DNA of 64,000 nt, from positions 1-64,000 of IMG/VR virus record IMGVR_UViG_3300031746_000008; one strand, given 5' to 3'. Shown here in pieces: positions 15,585-24,363 of this stretch. This stretch comes from a virus. A model generated the notes under the pieces. The model was not told where the DNA came from. It worked only from the letters and a program-made list of their open reading frames with translations, and did no database searches. Both the position numbers and the translations under genes were made by a program. The stretch's first letter is position 1, and the number at the start of each line of letters is the position of its first letter.

Positions 15585-15825
15585 CAAAGAAATAAAGTGC
15601 GAGTTAAGGCGAATTCTGCGAAAAGCCGGTAGAGACCCGGAGATCATCAATCAGAAGCTCTCCTCTAAGCATGATAATGATGAGATTAGATTACTCTTAG
15701 AACATATATCTTTGGTTGTAGAATATCTATTATTTGATGCGCAGGCGAGTCGATCAGAGTTATTCGATTTAAAGAGATTAAATGAATACGGAGATAATTA
15801 TGGAGATGCCGGAAAATTTAATTGA
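15577..15825 (+). CDS. Unknown helical small protein
   Basis: An 82-residue helical, charged protein (MLDKEIKCELRRILRKAGRDPE). No function recognised. The next gene starts within its final codons. Confidence 0.55.
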   Translation: MLDKEIKCELRRILRKAGRDPEIINQKLSSKHDNDEIRLLLEHISLVVEYLLFDAQASRSELFDLKRLNEYGDNYGDAGKFN

Positions 15826-16027
15826 AAAAGTAATTTGGGATCGACATATTACAAATGATACTTTGCGAGAATGTATTGCTCATCAAAAAATTTGTTTTGC
15901 TACAAGAAAATATTCTGCAAATGACCGGATATCCCGCGAAGAGTGGGAAGATAATATGCAGAGATCTCGTGAAGAAAATAAAATGGATAAAAAACGCGAC
16001 GATATTTTTAAACAGATATTTAATTAA
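15800..16027 (+). CDS. Unknown small protein
   Basis: A 75-residue protein. ATG 15800 is preferred because GGAG at 15790-15793 is six bases upstream; 15782 is the alternative. Sequence begins MEMPENLIEKVIWDRH and ends in a charged helix. Confidence 0.5.
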   Translation: MEMPENLIEKVIWDRHITNDTLRECIAHQKICFATRKYSANDRISREEWEDNMQRSREENKMDKKRDDIFKQIFN

Positions 16028-16048
16028 AATAAATGGACAATATAATTT

Positions 16049-16690
16049 ATGAATAATTTAATTGGACAAAGATTCGGTAGATTATTAATTATAAAAAGAA
16101 TATTAACTATAACTAAAAGAAGATTAAGATGGTTGTGTAAGTGTGATTGTGGGAATCAAAAAATAATTCTTTCAGATTCCTTGAAAAGTGGCAAAACGAA
16201 AAGTTGTGGGTGTCTGCAAAAAGAAACAGCAAAGATATTTAGTACGAAACATGGTTTATATCAATTGAATATCTATAATTCATATCATAATATGAAACAA
16301 AGATGTAATAATCCAAATAATCATGCATACAAAGATTATGGCGGTCGTGGAATAAAAGTTTGCAAAAGATGGTCCGGCTCAAGGGGATTCTTAAATTTTC
16401 TAGAAGATATGGGACAACCTCCAACTAATAAATATCAGATAGATAGAATAAATAATAACAAAGGTTATTATAAACGAAATTGTAGATGGGTTGTTTCTAA
16501 AAACAATAACAGGAACAGAAGAGACAATCTTATAATTGAATATGATAATAAAAAACAATGTATGTCTGCTATGGCAGAAGAATATAATATGAATCCGCAT
16601 GTACTAAGAGACAGATTGTCTAGCGGTCAATCAATAGAAAAAGCTTTATTAACGCCTGTTAGAAAATATATTAAAAGGAAAAATAAATGA
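16049..16690 (+). CDS. HNH/AP2-type homing endonuclease
   Basis: A 213-residue member of the family described at 4149, with GQRFGRL, CKCDCG, SCGC, YGGRGIKVCKRW, YQIDRINNNKGYY and TPVRKYIKRK. No clear Shine-Dalgarno precedes ATG 16049. Ends with ATGA overlap on the AAA ATPase start, so it sits just upstream of that gene. Confidence 0.8.
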   Translation: MNNLIGQRFGRLLIIKRILTITKRRLRWLCKCDCGNQKIILSDSLKSGKTKSCGCLQKETAKIFSTKHGLYQLNIYNSYHNMKQRCNNPNNHAYKDYGGRGIKVCKRWSGSRGFLNFLEDMGQPPTNKYQIDRINNNKGYYKRNCRWVVSKNNNRNRRDNLIIEYDNKKQCMSAMAEEYNMNPHVLRDRLSSGQSIEKALLTPVRKYIKRKNK

Positions 16691-18243
16691 CCAATAATAA
16701 TTTTCATACTGATCTCGTCGATTATTTATTGTCGGGCCACGCTTTGTTATCAATTGATACTTTTGAAAAATCAAGATGTATTGATCATATATCAAAATGC
16801 GCTAAAGAAATAAATAGAAAAATCTTTATATGGTCGGCGGCAACTTCGTGGGTAGATGAGAAAAACTGCAAAGTCGGGGGCACAACGGGCCAATTACCCC
16901 CAGAAGAAGTCATAAAATCTATAAATGAAATGCAAGAGAATTCAATTTTTATATTGAAGGAATTCTGTATATATTTACATCACGAAACATACAATTCATT
17001 TGATATGGCAATTTCGTGGCTAGAGGAAACAAGAGAAATTTTAAGTAATTCGTGTAAAACAATCATCTTCTTGGATTCAGCTTTCAAAGCCCCGAACTGT
17101 TTAAAAAATGATATAACTAACATTGACTTCCCTCTACCGCAAAAGAACGATATCGAAAATAATATAAAATTCATTTGCGAAGGCGTGAGCACAAAAGACG
17201 ACACCAAATTCGAACCCGCACAAGAACTATTGCCAGATATTGTAAAATCCTGTTGTGGGATGACGAACACCCAAATAATTGATCGTCTAGCTCTTTCAAT
17301 AAGAAAACACAAAGATTTTAATCAAGATGCTTTAAAAACTATCTTGTCAGAAAAGGCTTCGGTAATAAAAAAATCTGGAATATTGCAGTATATAGAACCC
17401 CCTCCAGGTGGATTGAATAACATTGGTGGATATGGTGCGCTTAAAAATCATCTAAAATTAGATAAACCATGTTTTTCCGATGAGGCAAGAGATTTTGGTA
17501 TTAGATATCCTCGTGGACTTATGTTGGTAGGAATTCCTGGCTGTGGAAAATCTTTGATTACAGTTGCAATTGGATCTGAATTTAACTTGCCATTAGTAAG
17601 TTTAGATATTGGGTCGATTATGTCACAATATGTAGGTAGTTCAGAAAGTAATATGCGAGAGGCGATTAAAATTATAGAAAGTGTTGCTCCGTGTGTACTT
17701 GTTTTGGACGAAATAGAGAAAGGATTGGCAGGCTCCGGCGACTTAGACGGTGGAGCAAGTCGGCGAGTATTTGGTACATTTTTGAAATGGCTTTCTGATA
17801 GAATAGCACCAGTTTATCTTGCGGCTACAGCAAATGATATTAATGGTATTCCCGTAGAATTTTTGCGAAGTGGTCGATTTGATTGTGTTTTTGCACTGGA
17901 TTTACCTAATGATCTTGAAAGAAAATCAATTTTTAATATTCATATATCAAAAAGAAAACGAGAACCATCAAATTATGATATGAAATCTTTAGTAGAAAAA
18001 ACAAATGGGTTTACGGGAAGTGATATTGAAAATAGTATTGAACTAGCATTGAAAATTGCTTTTTGTCAAAAAACAGAATTATCCCAGAGTCATTTAGAAA
18101 TAGCAATTGAATCTACAATTCCATTATCTAAACTTGAACCAGAAAGAATTCAGAAAACAAGAGAATGGGGACTAAAACATGCTCGTAATGCCAACAGTCC
18201 AACAGAAAGAATTGTAGATAAAAAAAGAAAGGTTTCGACGTAA
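16687..18243 (+). CDS. Ycf46-like AAA ATPase
   Basis: A 518-residue protein. The N-terminal 240 residues match the Ycf46-type region (LLSIDTFEKSRCIDHI, FIWSAATSW). The AAA module follows: Walker A GIPGCGKS (282-289), Walker B VLVLDEIEKG (Asp341-Glu342), sensor/arginine region ATANDINGIPVEFLRSGRFD. Ycf46-like ATPases occur in cyanobacteria, plastids and many large phages, often near DUF1257/Ycf35 and DUF2997 genes, all of which are also in this window. Exact role unknown. Flanked on both sides by homing genes. Confidence 0.85.
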   Translation: MTNNNFHTDLVDYLLSGHALLSIDTFEKSRCIDHISKCAKEINRKIFIWSAATSWVDEKNCKVGGTTGQLPPEEVIKSINEMQENSIFILKEFCIYLHHETYNSFDMAISWLEETREILSNSCKTIIFLDSAFKAPNCLKNDITNIDFPLPQKNDIENNIKFICEGVSTKDDTKFEPAQELLPDIVKSCCGMTNTQIIDRLALSIRKHKDFNQDALKTILSEKASVIKKSGILQYIEPPPGGLNNIGGYGALKNHLKLDKPCFSDEARDFGIRYPRGLMLVGIPGCGKSLITVAIGSEFNLPLVSLDIGSIMSQYVGSSESNMREAIKIIESVAPCVLVLDEIEKGLAGSGDLDGGASRRVFGTFLKWLSDRIAPVYLAATANDINGIPVEFLRSGRFDCVFALDLPNDLERKSIFNIHISKRKREPSNYDMKSLVEKTNGFTGSDIENSIELALKIAFCQKTELSQSHLEIAIESTIPLSKLEPERIQKTREWGLKHARNANSPTERIVDKKRKVST

Positions 18244-18912
18244 ATGAATAGGTTCATAGATTTAACCGGACAAAGATTTGGAAAACTTATCGTGGATAAA
18301 TATATAGGTAAAAACAAATGGAGACATATCAGGTGGCTATGTTCGTGTGATTGTGGGAATAAATCCGAAATAAGCGGATGTAATTTATTGTCTGGTAAAA
18401 CTAAAAGCTGTGGATGTTTTGCGAAACAAATTAAAACAAAACATGGATACGCCAAGAGAAATAAAAAATTAAGAGTTTACCAAATATGGTGTGATATGAA
18501 GAAAAGATGTAATAATAAAAATGCTCAATTCTATAGAGACTATGGCGGCAGAAATATTAAGGTTTGTTATAGATGGGCAAATAAGAAAAATGGATTTCAG
18601 AATTTTCTAGAAGATATGGGTGAACCACCATCAACAAAACATCAAATTGACAGAATTAATAATAGTCTAGGATATTACAAAGAAAATTGTCGATGGGTTA
18701 CATCCAAAGAAAATAATAGAAACAGAAGAGATAATCGTGTGTTCAAATATAATAATAAAGATCAGTGCGTTTCAGCATTGGCCGAAAAATATAATATTAA
18801 AAGATCAACATTGTCATCAAGAATAAATAGAGATAAACTTTCAATAGAAGAAGCTTTAACAATTCCTATAAATAAACAACAGCGGAGAAAGAAAAATGCC
18901 AGAAGAAATTAA
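18244..18912 (+). CDS. HNH/AP2-type homing endonuclease between AAA ATPase and DUF3150
   Basis: A 222-residue member of the family described at 4149. ATG directly follows the AAA ATPase stop, and the 3-prime end overlaps the DUF3150 start by 17 bases. Key motifs: GQRFGKL, CSCDCG, SCGC, YGGRNIKVCYRW, HQIDRINNSLGYY, NCRW. The tight fit on both sides suggests precise insertion between two functionally linked genes. Confidence 0.82.
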   Translation: MNRFIDLTGQRFGKLIVDKYIGKNKWRHIRWLCSCDCGNKSEISGCNLLSGKTKSCGCFAKQIKTKHGYAKRNKKLRVYQIWCDMKKRCNNKNAQFYRDYGGRNIKVCYRWANKKNGFQNFLEDMGEPPSTKHQIDRINNSLGYYKENCRWVTSKENNRNRRDNRVFKYNNKDQCVSALAEKYNIKRSTLSSRINRDKLSIEEALTIPINKQQRRKKNARRN

Positions 18913-19840
18913 ATTATTTGATCTTGGATGTTTAATAAATTTAAAAATCGGCTATTGGAGTGCTCGCAAAATGGTTTCACGAGCCGACTTAATAAGCGTT
19001 GGCCTTGATCCAGACGCATTGCCGAAAGATCTTGTGAACTATGGGCGCAAATTATTGGTTTCTAAAAATGAAATTCAAGCCATAAGCAAGGTCGAACAAC
19101 GTGCCCGTTCATATCTTGCAAAATATAGTGCTCCTTTTGAAGCGGCTAATTGTTTCTTCGTTCCAAATAAAATGATTCCAGATCTAGAACACAATCTTAA
19201 ATGTTTTAGAAAAGATTTTTTTGATGTAGTAGACAGCTTTATTTCTCGTTTTAATGACCTGAAAGACGAAGTAAAGAAACAGCACCCTGAATTTTTTGAA
19301 AAATGCTTAAGACAATTCTATCCGTCAACAGCAGAATCTTTGAGGTCAAGATTTTATTTTGAGTGGCATATGTTCACAATCAGTAATATTAATTCAATAC
19401 AACAAACCTCTTCTGAAGAAATTGAATTAAAAAGAGAAAAATTGCAGAAAGAAGCAAATAAGTTTGCAGAAAATTATATTCAAACTATGAGAAAAGAAGT
19501 TGTTGATTTTTGTACTTTGATGGAATGCAGAGTTAATGGAAAAATTTATGGTGATGAAAGTGATCCAAAACAGCTTACAGGAAGAAGTTTAGCATTTTTT
19601 AGAAAATATGTAACAAAATTCCGAAACATGAATATATTCGGCGACAACGAAATTGAAAAAATGCTTATCGAATTTCAAAACAACTATTTGGATCTCGGAG
19701 TTACATCAAAAAGTTTTGATAGCGCAGCAATGAAAACGGCAGTATCACTATCCTTGTCAAGCATCCGTAAACAAGCTTCTCTTGAAGAAGGCGAGGGTTC
19801 GCAGTTTATCAATTCCCTCAAGAGAAAGGTAATTATATGA
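18896..19840 (+). CDS. DUF3150-family protein
   Basis: A 314-residue helical protein: KIGYWSARKMVSRADL at the start, then V-N-Y-G-R-K-L-L, long helices, and FYFEWHMF in the centre. This matches DUF3150 proteins, which usually accompany MoxR-type or other AAA ATPases in phages and bacteria. Here the Ycf46-like ATPase is the neighbour once the homing gene is discounted. Function unknown. Confidence 0.75.
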   Translation: MPEEIKLFDLGCLINLKIGYWSARKMVSRADLISVGLDPDALPKDLVNYGRKLLVSKNEIQAISKVEQRARSYLAKYSAPFEAANCFFVPNKMIPDLEHNLKCFRKDFFDVVDSFISRFNDLKDEVKKQHPEFFEKCLRQFYPSTAESLRSRFYFEWHMFTISNINSIQQTSSEEIELKREKLQKEANKFAENYIQTMRKEVVDFCTLMECRVNGKIYGDESDPKQLTGRSLAFFRKYVTKFRNMNIFGDNEIEKMLIEFQNNYLDLGVTSKSFDSAAMKTAVSLSLSSIRKQASLEEGEGSQFINSLKRKVII

Positions 19841-20100
19841 TAAAAAATAATGGAAAATATATATTAAATATAATTCATTATGATGACATAGGTTTAAATA
19901 AAGAAATTGAAAAAGTGGTTGGTGAAAAAAGTAATGGCTCTGGCGAATGTAATTTTAATGGTTTAATAGATTGTAGTGGAGCAAAATATATATTCTGGAA
20001 TTTTGAAACGTCAAAAAAAGCAGAAGATATTGTTGATAAATTAAAGAAAAATAAAGAATTAATAAAAAAACTTCACATTAGTATTGTCAAAGGAAAATAA
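19837..20100 (+). CDS. Unknown small protein
   Basis: An 87-residue alpha/beta protein overlapping DUF3150 by ATGA. Contains SGECNFNGLIDCSGAKYIFW. No recognised function. Confidence 0.55.
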   Translation: MIKNNGKYILNIIHYDDIGLNKEIEKVVGEKSNGSGECNFNGLIDCSGAKYIFWNFETSKKAEDIVDKLKKNKELIKKLHISIVKGK

Positions 20101-20466
20101 ATGAATAAAGAAAAACATGAAACAAATTTAATAATAAAAGAAATACGAGATTTAATTTCCGTAAAATGTTTTTATATTCAATTATATGAAAATCAAGGCA
20201 TAATAATTGAAGTTGCGTGGGTTTCAGGTACAAATCTTGATCTTAGTACATATCCAATTATCTATGTTCAAGATTTTAATAAATGGACAATGAAAAAATG
20301 TATCACCTTAGATCAATTAACTTATAAATTAAACGAATTAAAATCACGTATTGGTAGTATTTGTAGATTATGCGACACTGTTGCTAAAAATAGAAGAGTA
20401 AACAAAGTAGAATTTTTTGAAAATTTACTAGAAAGGGCAGAATATAAATGCAAACAAAAAAAATAA
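20101..20466 (+). CDS. Unknown protein
   Basis: A 121-residue alpha/beta protein directly following the previous stop. Contains YENQGIIIEVAWVSGTNLD, then a C-terminal helix with CRLCDTVAKNRR (a C-x2-C pair). The next gene, now interrupted, begins inside its last codons. Confidence 0.55.
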   Translation: MNKEKHETNLIIKEIRDLISVKCFYIQLYENQGIIIEVAWVSGTNLDLSTYPIIYVQDFNKWTMKKCITLDQLTYKLNELKSRIGSICRLCDTVAKNRRVNKVEFFENLLERAEYKCKQKK

Positions 20467-20546
20467 CATATGATGAAGTTATACAACAAATTACGGAGAT
20501 ATGTCAACTACCCACCGATAAATCAGGTGAGCTTGCGAGAAATTAA
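20448..20546 (+). pseudogene. 5-prime fragment of a gene interrupted by a TnpB element
   Basis: A 32-residue frame (MQTKKITYDEVIQQITEICQ, then LPTDKSG) that overlaps the upstream gene as genuine genes do here, but runs into the 3-prime end of tnpB. A second open fragment beyond the element (21732-21950) may be its other half. Confidence 0.5.
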
Positions 20547-21671
20547 TCCCGTGATTGGCGAGTTGACAATCGCCTGCCCTTCAAGGATGTTGCCACCCAG
20601 GTAGGGGAGATTTGAGCGTTGGGCTAATACGTGAGAAGCGTTAACATCTGCATCATATACTAGGCCGCTCTTTGAATAAAACCTACATCCCACTCTTTTA
20701 CCTTCTCTTTTTCCGGTAACAGAATCAATTTGAGAAGAAAATTTTGGGCAAACTCTGACCACTAACTTACCAATTAGTGCGGCTTTGTAGGTTAGAACAT
20801 CCAGGGTTTCTGCAAAACCAACTTGACTACGCCGGTTTACATTATCTTTAAAATGTTTTTTTGTTTTAATGCTTTTCGCGTTTAAATTTTCAACAACAAC
20901 AACATTTGCCTTAGTCTTTAATAGAACATTAACTAATTTATGTCTAAATTCTTTATTTATATTTCGTTCTTTGTGACGAAGTTTTTTCAATTGACGAGTA
21001 GCAGATTTAGCTTTAAGTCTACGCTTTAGAAAACGTATCTTTCTTAATTGTTTTTTATAGTCTTTGTCTAAAAAGATTCTGCCATCGCTTGTAGCAGCAA
21101 ATCTCCGACAACCAAGATCAACACCTAGTGCAAGTTTGGGCTCAACTAAGAGAGTGGAGACCTTAAAAGGTAAGCAAATCCAAATATCATTGTTTTCACA
21201 AAAAATGGTTGGATCACTGAAAAGATATTTTTCCAAAAATCTGGTAAGCCTCTCATAAATACATAAAGAAACTTCCACTCGTTTTTTCAATGTTGTAATA
21301 CGAAACGCTGTATTTTTATAGGAGTATAATCTTTTATCCAACGTAAGCGACAGCCTTTTCTTTTCGCAGGGTTTAGTAATTTTATGTTTATTGCTTTTAG
21401 CGGAACGATAGGCCGATAAAACAGCTTGTTCTGCCTTAATAACTAGTTGAGACTTTATTTCTGGAAATTCGTTTCGTACACGCCGGTACGCTTTATCGTG
21501 GAGATTTTTAATACCATTTTTACAATTCAAGTATCCATTTTCATTAACACTAAAATGCAAAGGAGAAATTTCATTAAACAAAAGCCTGGAGGATTCAAGA
21601 ACTTCAAATAACGCTCTTTTATCTTCCTCGTTTTTAAAAATCAATTTTGTCTTTAATGCCAACGTTTGCAT
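20523..21671 (-). CDS. tnpB: TnpB RNA-guided nuclease, divergent zinc finger
   Basis: A 382-residue protein with RuvC-like motifs: GVDLGCRRF (Asp185), VVVENLNAKS (Glu261) and YDADVNASHV (Asp340/Asp342). The region that normally holds two C-x2-C pairs after the S-S-Q motif has only Cys308 and Cys329, replaced by a basic VTGKREGKRVG loop, so the canonical zinc ribbon appears lost. It is unrelated in detail to the TnpB at 36943. The ATG lies only about 6 bases after a -10-like element, so a leaderless message is possible. Confidence 0.85.
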   Translation of the reverse strand: MQTLALKTKLIFKNEEDKRALFEVLESSRLLFNEISPLHFSVNENGYLNCKNGIKNLHDKAYRRVRNEFPEIKSQLVIKAEQAVLSAYRSAKSNKHKITKPCEKKRLSLTLDKRLYSYKNTAFRITTLKKRVEVSLCIYERLTRFLEKYLFSDPTIFCENNDIWICLPFKVSTLLVEPKLALGVDLGCRRFAATSDGRIFLDKDYKKQLRKIRFLKRRLKAKSATRQLKKLRHKERNINKEFRHKLVNVLLKTKANVVVVENLNAKSIKTKKHFKDNVNRRSQVGFAETLDVLTYKAALIGKLVVRVCPKFSSQIDSVTGKREGKRVGCRFYSKSGLVYDADVNASHVLAQRSNLPYLGGNILEGQAIVNSPITGLISRKLT

Positions 21672-21676
21672 ACTAT

Positions 21677-21688
21677 ATTATACACCAA
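21677..21688 (-). promoter_or_regulatory. TTGGTGTATAAT promoter-like element before tnpB
   Basis: On the minus strand this reads TTGGTGTATAAT and ends six bases before the TnpB ATG. It is a one-base variant (extra G) of the TTGTGTATAAT motif before tnpA at 38400. Confidence 0.45.
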
Positions 21689-21731
21689 ATATCATTTAAA
21701 AGATAAAAAATATTAAATTTTATTAAAAATA

Positions 21732-21950
21732 TGCAATATTCGAGGAGGTAAGATCGTCTTTCCTCCCTATATTGAAATAACAGGGTTTCCGGACGAGGTA
21801 ATTATTATGAAAACAGATGGAAGATTTTGTATAACAGAATGTATGGAGGCTTGGCCCGCAAGATTTGTGGATCTGTCAAACGGCGACGAGCACGGAACAA
21901 GCGAAAATACAATGGTAGAACCACTTTCTCTTCAGGTTACGGACAATTAA
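21732..21950 (+). pseudogene. 3-prime fragment of the TnpB-interrupted gene
   Basis: An open frame reads KIVFPPYIEITGFPDEVIIM and then KTDGRFCITECMEAW, ending at TAA 21948-21950. The coding-like sequence starts well upstream of the first ATG (21807), right at the edge of the insertion, as expected for a severed C-terminal half. Alternatively a 47-residue protein is made from ATG 21807. Confidence 0.5.
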
Positions 21951-21951
21951 A

Positions 21952-22302
21952 ATGAAAATTTTAAATAAATTCAAAGGATTTTCTTCTCATAGATACAATA
22001 GAGAACCCTTAGAAAAATTGTTTGCCGAATGTTGGCAAGAAGAAAACACCCAATTAGCTGTAAGAAATTGTACTTTGGATCATTTGTTTTCAGGGAATGT
22101 AGATGAACATTATGTTGAAATTCAATCTAATGAAAATTACAAACTTGCAGCGACACTAATTCAGTGGTTAGGAAGTCCGGTCGGCCAAGGATTTTTGGCT
22201 CACGTAATAGAAAAAGCGATGAACAAAAATATACCAATGCCAATGTTTGAGCCGGTAAGTGGTTGTTTTGGTAAAAGCTTAACTGATCCGGGACGGAGAT
22301 AA
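21952..22302 (+). CDS. Unknown protein
   Basis: A 116-residue protein beginning one base after the previous stop. Helical centre with LAATLIQWLGSPVGQGFLAHVIEKAM. No family recognised. Lies in the interval that holds the Ycf46, DUF3150 and DUF1257 genes. Confidence 0.55.
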   Translation: MKILNKFKGFSSHRYNREPLEKLFAECWQEENTQLAVRNCTLDHLFSGNVDEHYVEIQSNENYKLAATLIQWLGSPVGQGFLAHVIEKAMNKNIPMPMFEPVSGCFGKSLTDPGRR

Positions 22303-22305
22303 TTG

Positions 22306-22947
22306 ATGGATTTAATCGGGCAAAGATTTGAAAGACTTCTCGTTATTAAACAGGACGGTAGAAATAGATCCAACCAAATACTTTGGTTATGCTTGTGTGA
22401 TTGTGGAAAAGAAATAAAAGTAACATCCGGTGATTTAAAAAGTAAACACACAAAAAGCTGTGGATGTTTTAGTAAAGAACAAACAATATTAAGAAATAAA
22501 AATAGAACCAAGCACCAAAAATGCAAAACTAAAATTTATTATATATGGTCGAGTATGATTTCTAGATGTAACGACAAAAATCATAAAGCATACAAGAACT
22601 ATGGAGGAAGAATCCCTCCAATTACAGTTTGTAAAAGATGGTCAAATAAGAAAAACGGATTTGAAAATTTTTATAAAGACGTTGGCGATCCACCATATAA
22701 AAAATCTCTTGATAGAACAGACAATAACAAGGGGTATTTTCCAGGTAACTGGAGATGGGCAACAAACAAACAACAACATAGAAACATGAAAACTAACATA
22801 AACATTAATGGATTGTGTTTAAAAGATCATTGCAAAAAATTTAATCTAAATTATCATACGATAATGACAAGGATAGATACATACGGATATTCTATGGAAG
22901 AAGCTTTAACAATACCAATAAGAAAATATAATAGGAGAAAAAAATAA
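22306..22947 (+). CDS. HNH/AP2-type homing endonuclease (N-W-R-W subgroup)
   Basis: A 213-residue relative of the gene at 4149. ATG 22306 fits GGAG better than TTG 22303. The AP2-like loop carries an insertion (GGRIPPITVCKRW), and the nuclease core reads LDRTDNNKGYF then GNWRW, lacking the usual core Cys. The copies at 29418, 42129, 44439 and 61921 share some of these traits, so the family has at least two subgroups. Confidence 0.8.
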   Translation: MDLIGQRFERLLVIKQDGRNRSNQILWLCLCDCGKEIKVTSGDLKSKHTKSCGCFSKEQTILRNKNRTKHQKCKTKIYYIWSSMISRCNDKNHKAYKNYGGRIPPITVCKRWSNKKNGFENFYKDVGDPPYKKSLDRTDNNKGYFPGNWRWATNKQQHRNMKTNININGLCLKDHCKKFNLNYHTIMTRIDTYGYSMEEALTIPIRKYNRRKK

Positions 22948-23360
22948 TGTCCCTTTATTGTCAAATTGAAACTGCTATGAAAAATCAAGAAGCTTTAATT
23001 TTTGCTTTGATGGAAACTGGCTTGTGGCAAAGGGAACAAATAGAAATTTATGATGAACCACAACATCTTTTCGGATATAGGGGAGATTTAAGACAAGATA
23101 AAGCTAATATTATTATTCGTCGTAAAAATGTGGGTCCGAGTTCTAATGATATAGGATTCCAAAGAAATGAAGATGGAACATTCAAAGCCATTATTTCAGA
23201 GTTTGATAAATCAAAATACAACCAATCATGGATAGACAAGCTCAAGGCAAACTACGCTTTCCAAGCTATTCGTCTACAACAAGAAAAGAAAGGCAGACAA
23301 GTATCTAGAACCAAATTACCAGACGGTAAACAGAGGGTAACAATTCATGGATATAGATAA
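22947..23360 (+). CDS. DUF1257/Ycf35-like protein
   Basis: A 137-residue protein with the family pattern: HLFGYRGDLRQDKANIIIRR, VGPSSNDIGFQRNEDGTF, AIISEFD, YNQSWIDKLKANYAF. DUF1257 proteins are often encoded beside Ycf46-like ATPases and DUF2997 proteins. All are present here but scattered by insertions. Function unknown. Confidence 0.85.
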   Translation: MSLYCQIETAMKNQEALIFALMETGLWQREQIEIYDEPQHLFGYRGDLRQDKANIIIRRKNVGPSSNDIGFQRNEDGTFKAIISEFDKSKYNQSWIDKLKANYAFQAIRLQQEKKGRQVSRTKLPDGKQRVTIHGYR

Positions 23361-23371
23361 AGGAAAATGAA

Positions 23372-23563
23372 ATGCAAAAAATATTATATTTTAACAGCGA
23401 GGGATACTGTACACTAATAAGAGATAAGGAAACAATTTTTACCATGTTCTGTGAATTGCCGGAAGATTTTATTCCTGAAGGAATACCTATTGAAGAATTT
23501 GTTTGTAATCCAAAATTTAGAATAACAAATGGTCGTCATGTAAATAAAGGAAGTGTATGTTAA
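23372..23563 (+). CDS. Unknown small protein
   Basis: A 63-residue protein between DUF1257 and a GIY-YIG gene. Contains TMFCELPEDFIPEGIP, weakly similar to part of the 13381 gene. No recognised family. Confidence 0.5.
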   Translation: MQKILYFNSEGYCTLIRDKETIFTMFCELPEDFIPEGIPIEEFVCNPKFRITNGRHVNKGSVC

Positions 23564-23569
23564 AATTTT

Positions 23570-24241
23570 ATGTTTATTAAAGGTTATATCTCTGGTATTT
23601 ATAGAATAACCTGTTCATCAACAGGAAAATTTTATATAGGAAGTGCTATTAATCTTAAAAGACGGTTCGAGTTTCATTTATCTAGATTAAAAAACGGAAA
23701 TCATATCAATACCTATTTACAAAACTCATGGAATAAATATGGAAAAGAAAATTTTAAATTTGAAATAATTGAAATTGTTTATGATATAAAAAAATTATCA
23801 ATAAAAGAACAATTGTGGTTAGACCAAACAAAATGTTATAATTCAAATATTGGATTCAATATTTCTAAAAATACTATTACTCCAATGTTGGGCCGGAATC
23901 ATACAAGAGCAACAAAAGAAAAAATAAGCAATTCTAAAAAAGGAACAAGGCTCACCAAAGAACATAAATTAAAATTAAGTATTGCTTTAAAGGGACGACA
24001 CCGACCCAGTTTAGTTAAGGAAAAAATTAGAAAAGCACAGATTGGTATCCCGAAACCACAATCAAGTCAACCAGGAAGTAAGCACGGAGCAGCTACAATA
24101 AACGAAAAAACAGCGATAGACATTATAAGAGATCATAAAAAAGGATTGTCTTATAAGGAATTAGTTATAAAATATGGAGCCAGCTATAAAACAATTTGGT
24201 TATTGACACATAAAATAACATGGAAACATATCAAGGAATAA
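23570..24241 (+). CDS. GIY-YIG homing endonuclease with NUMOD3 repeats
   Basis: A 223-residue protein. GIY-YIG nuclease: SGIYRITC, FYIGSAINLKRRFEFH, then NKYGKENFKFEIIE. After residue 105 come NUMOD3-like DNA-binding repeats (GRNHTRATKEKIS, GTRLTKEHKLKLS, GRHRPSLVKEKI). It ends with a helix-turn-helix (YKELVIKYGASYKTIW). SegB-like free-standing architecture. Located just before the duplicated guaB-like start. Confidence 0.88.
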   Translation: MFIKGYISGIYRITCSSTGKFYIGSAINLKRRFEFHLSRLKNGNHINTYLQNSWNKYGKENFKFEIIEIVYDIKKLSIKEQLWLDQTKCYNSNIGFNISKNTITPMLGRNHTRATKEKISNSKKGTRLTKEHKLKLSIALKGRHRPSLVKEKIRKAQIGIPKPQSSQPGSKHGAATINEKTAIDIIRDHKKGLSYKELVIKYGASYKTIWLLTHKITWKHIKE

Positions 24242-24246
24242 AATAA

Positions 24247-24363
24247 ATGAGCGATTTAGTCCGATCATATAATTTTAAGGACGTAGCAATTTGCCAAAAA
24301 GAAAATATTTGTAATAGTAGGCTAGACGCAAAAAATAGAGGGGAAATAAGGGAATATAGGTAA
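24247..24363 (+). pseudogene. Truncated 5-prime copy of the guaB/guaC-like gene
   Basis: A 38-residue frame beginning MSDLVRSYNFKDVAICQKEN aligns with the first 38 residues of the full gene at 24989 (SYKFSDIAIYQKENICKSRLD) and then stops at TAA 24361-24363. The homing gene at 24363 starts exactly where it ends. The two copies are clearly diverged, so this looks like the original gene start, displaced by an insertion that brought its own replacement start. Confidence 0.8.

Larger units (their letters stand above)
20515..21690 (-). mobile_element. TnpB-only insertion element (IS1341-like)
   Basis: An approximately 1.17-kb insertion carrying only tnpB, antisense to its neighbours and lying between two gene fragments. 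The tnpB 3-prime end holds a hairpin (GGCGA / TCGCC, 20557-20574), where the guide-RNA end of such elements would lie. No tnpA is nearby, so movement would need a transposase in trans. Boundaries are estimated from the flanking broken frames. Confidence 0.6.
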
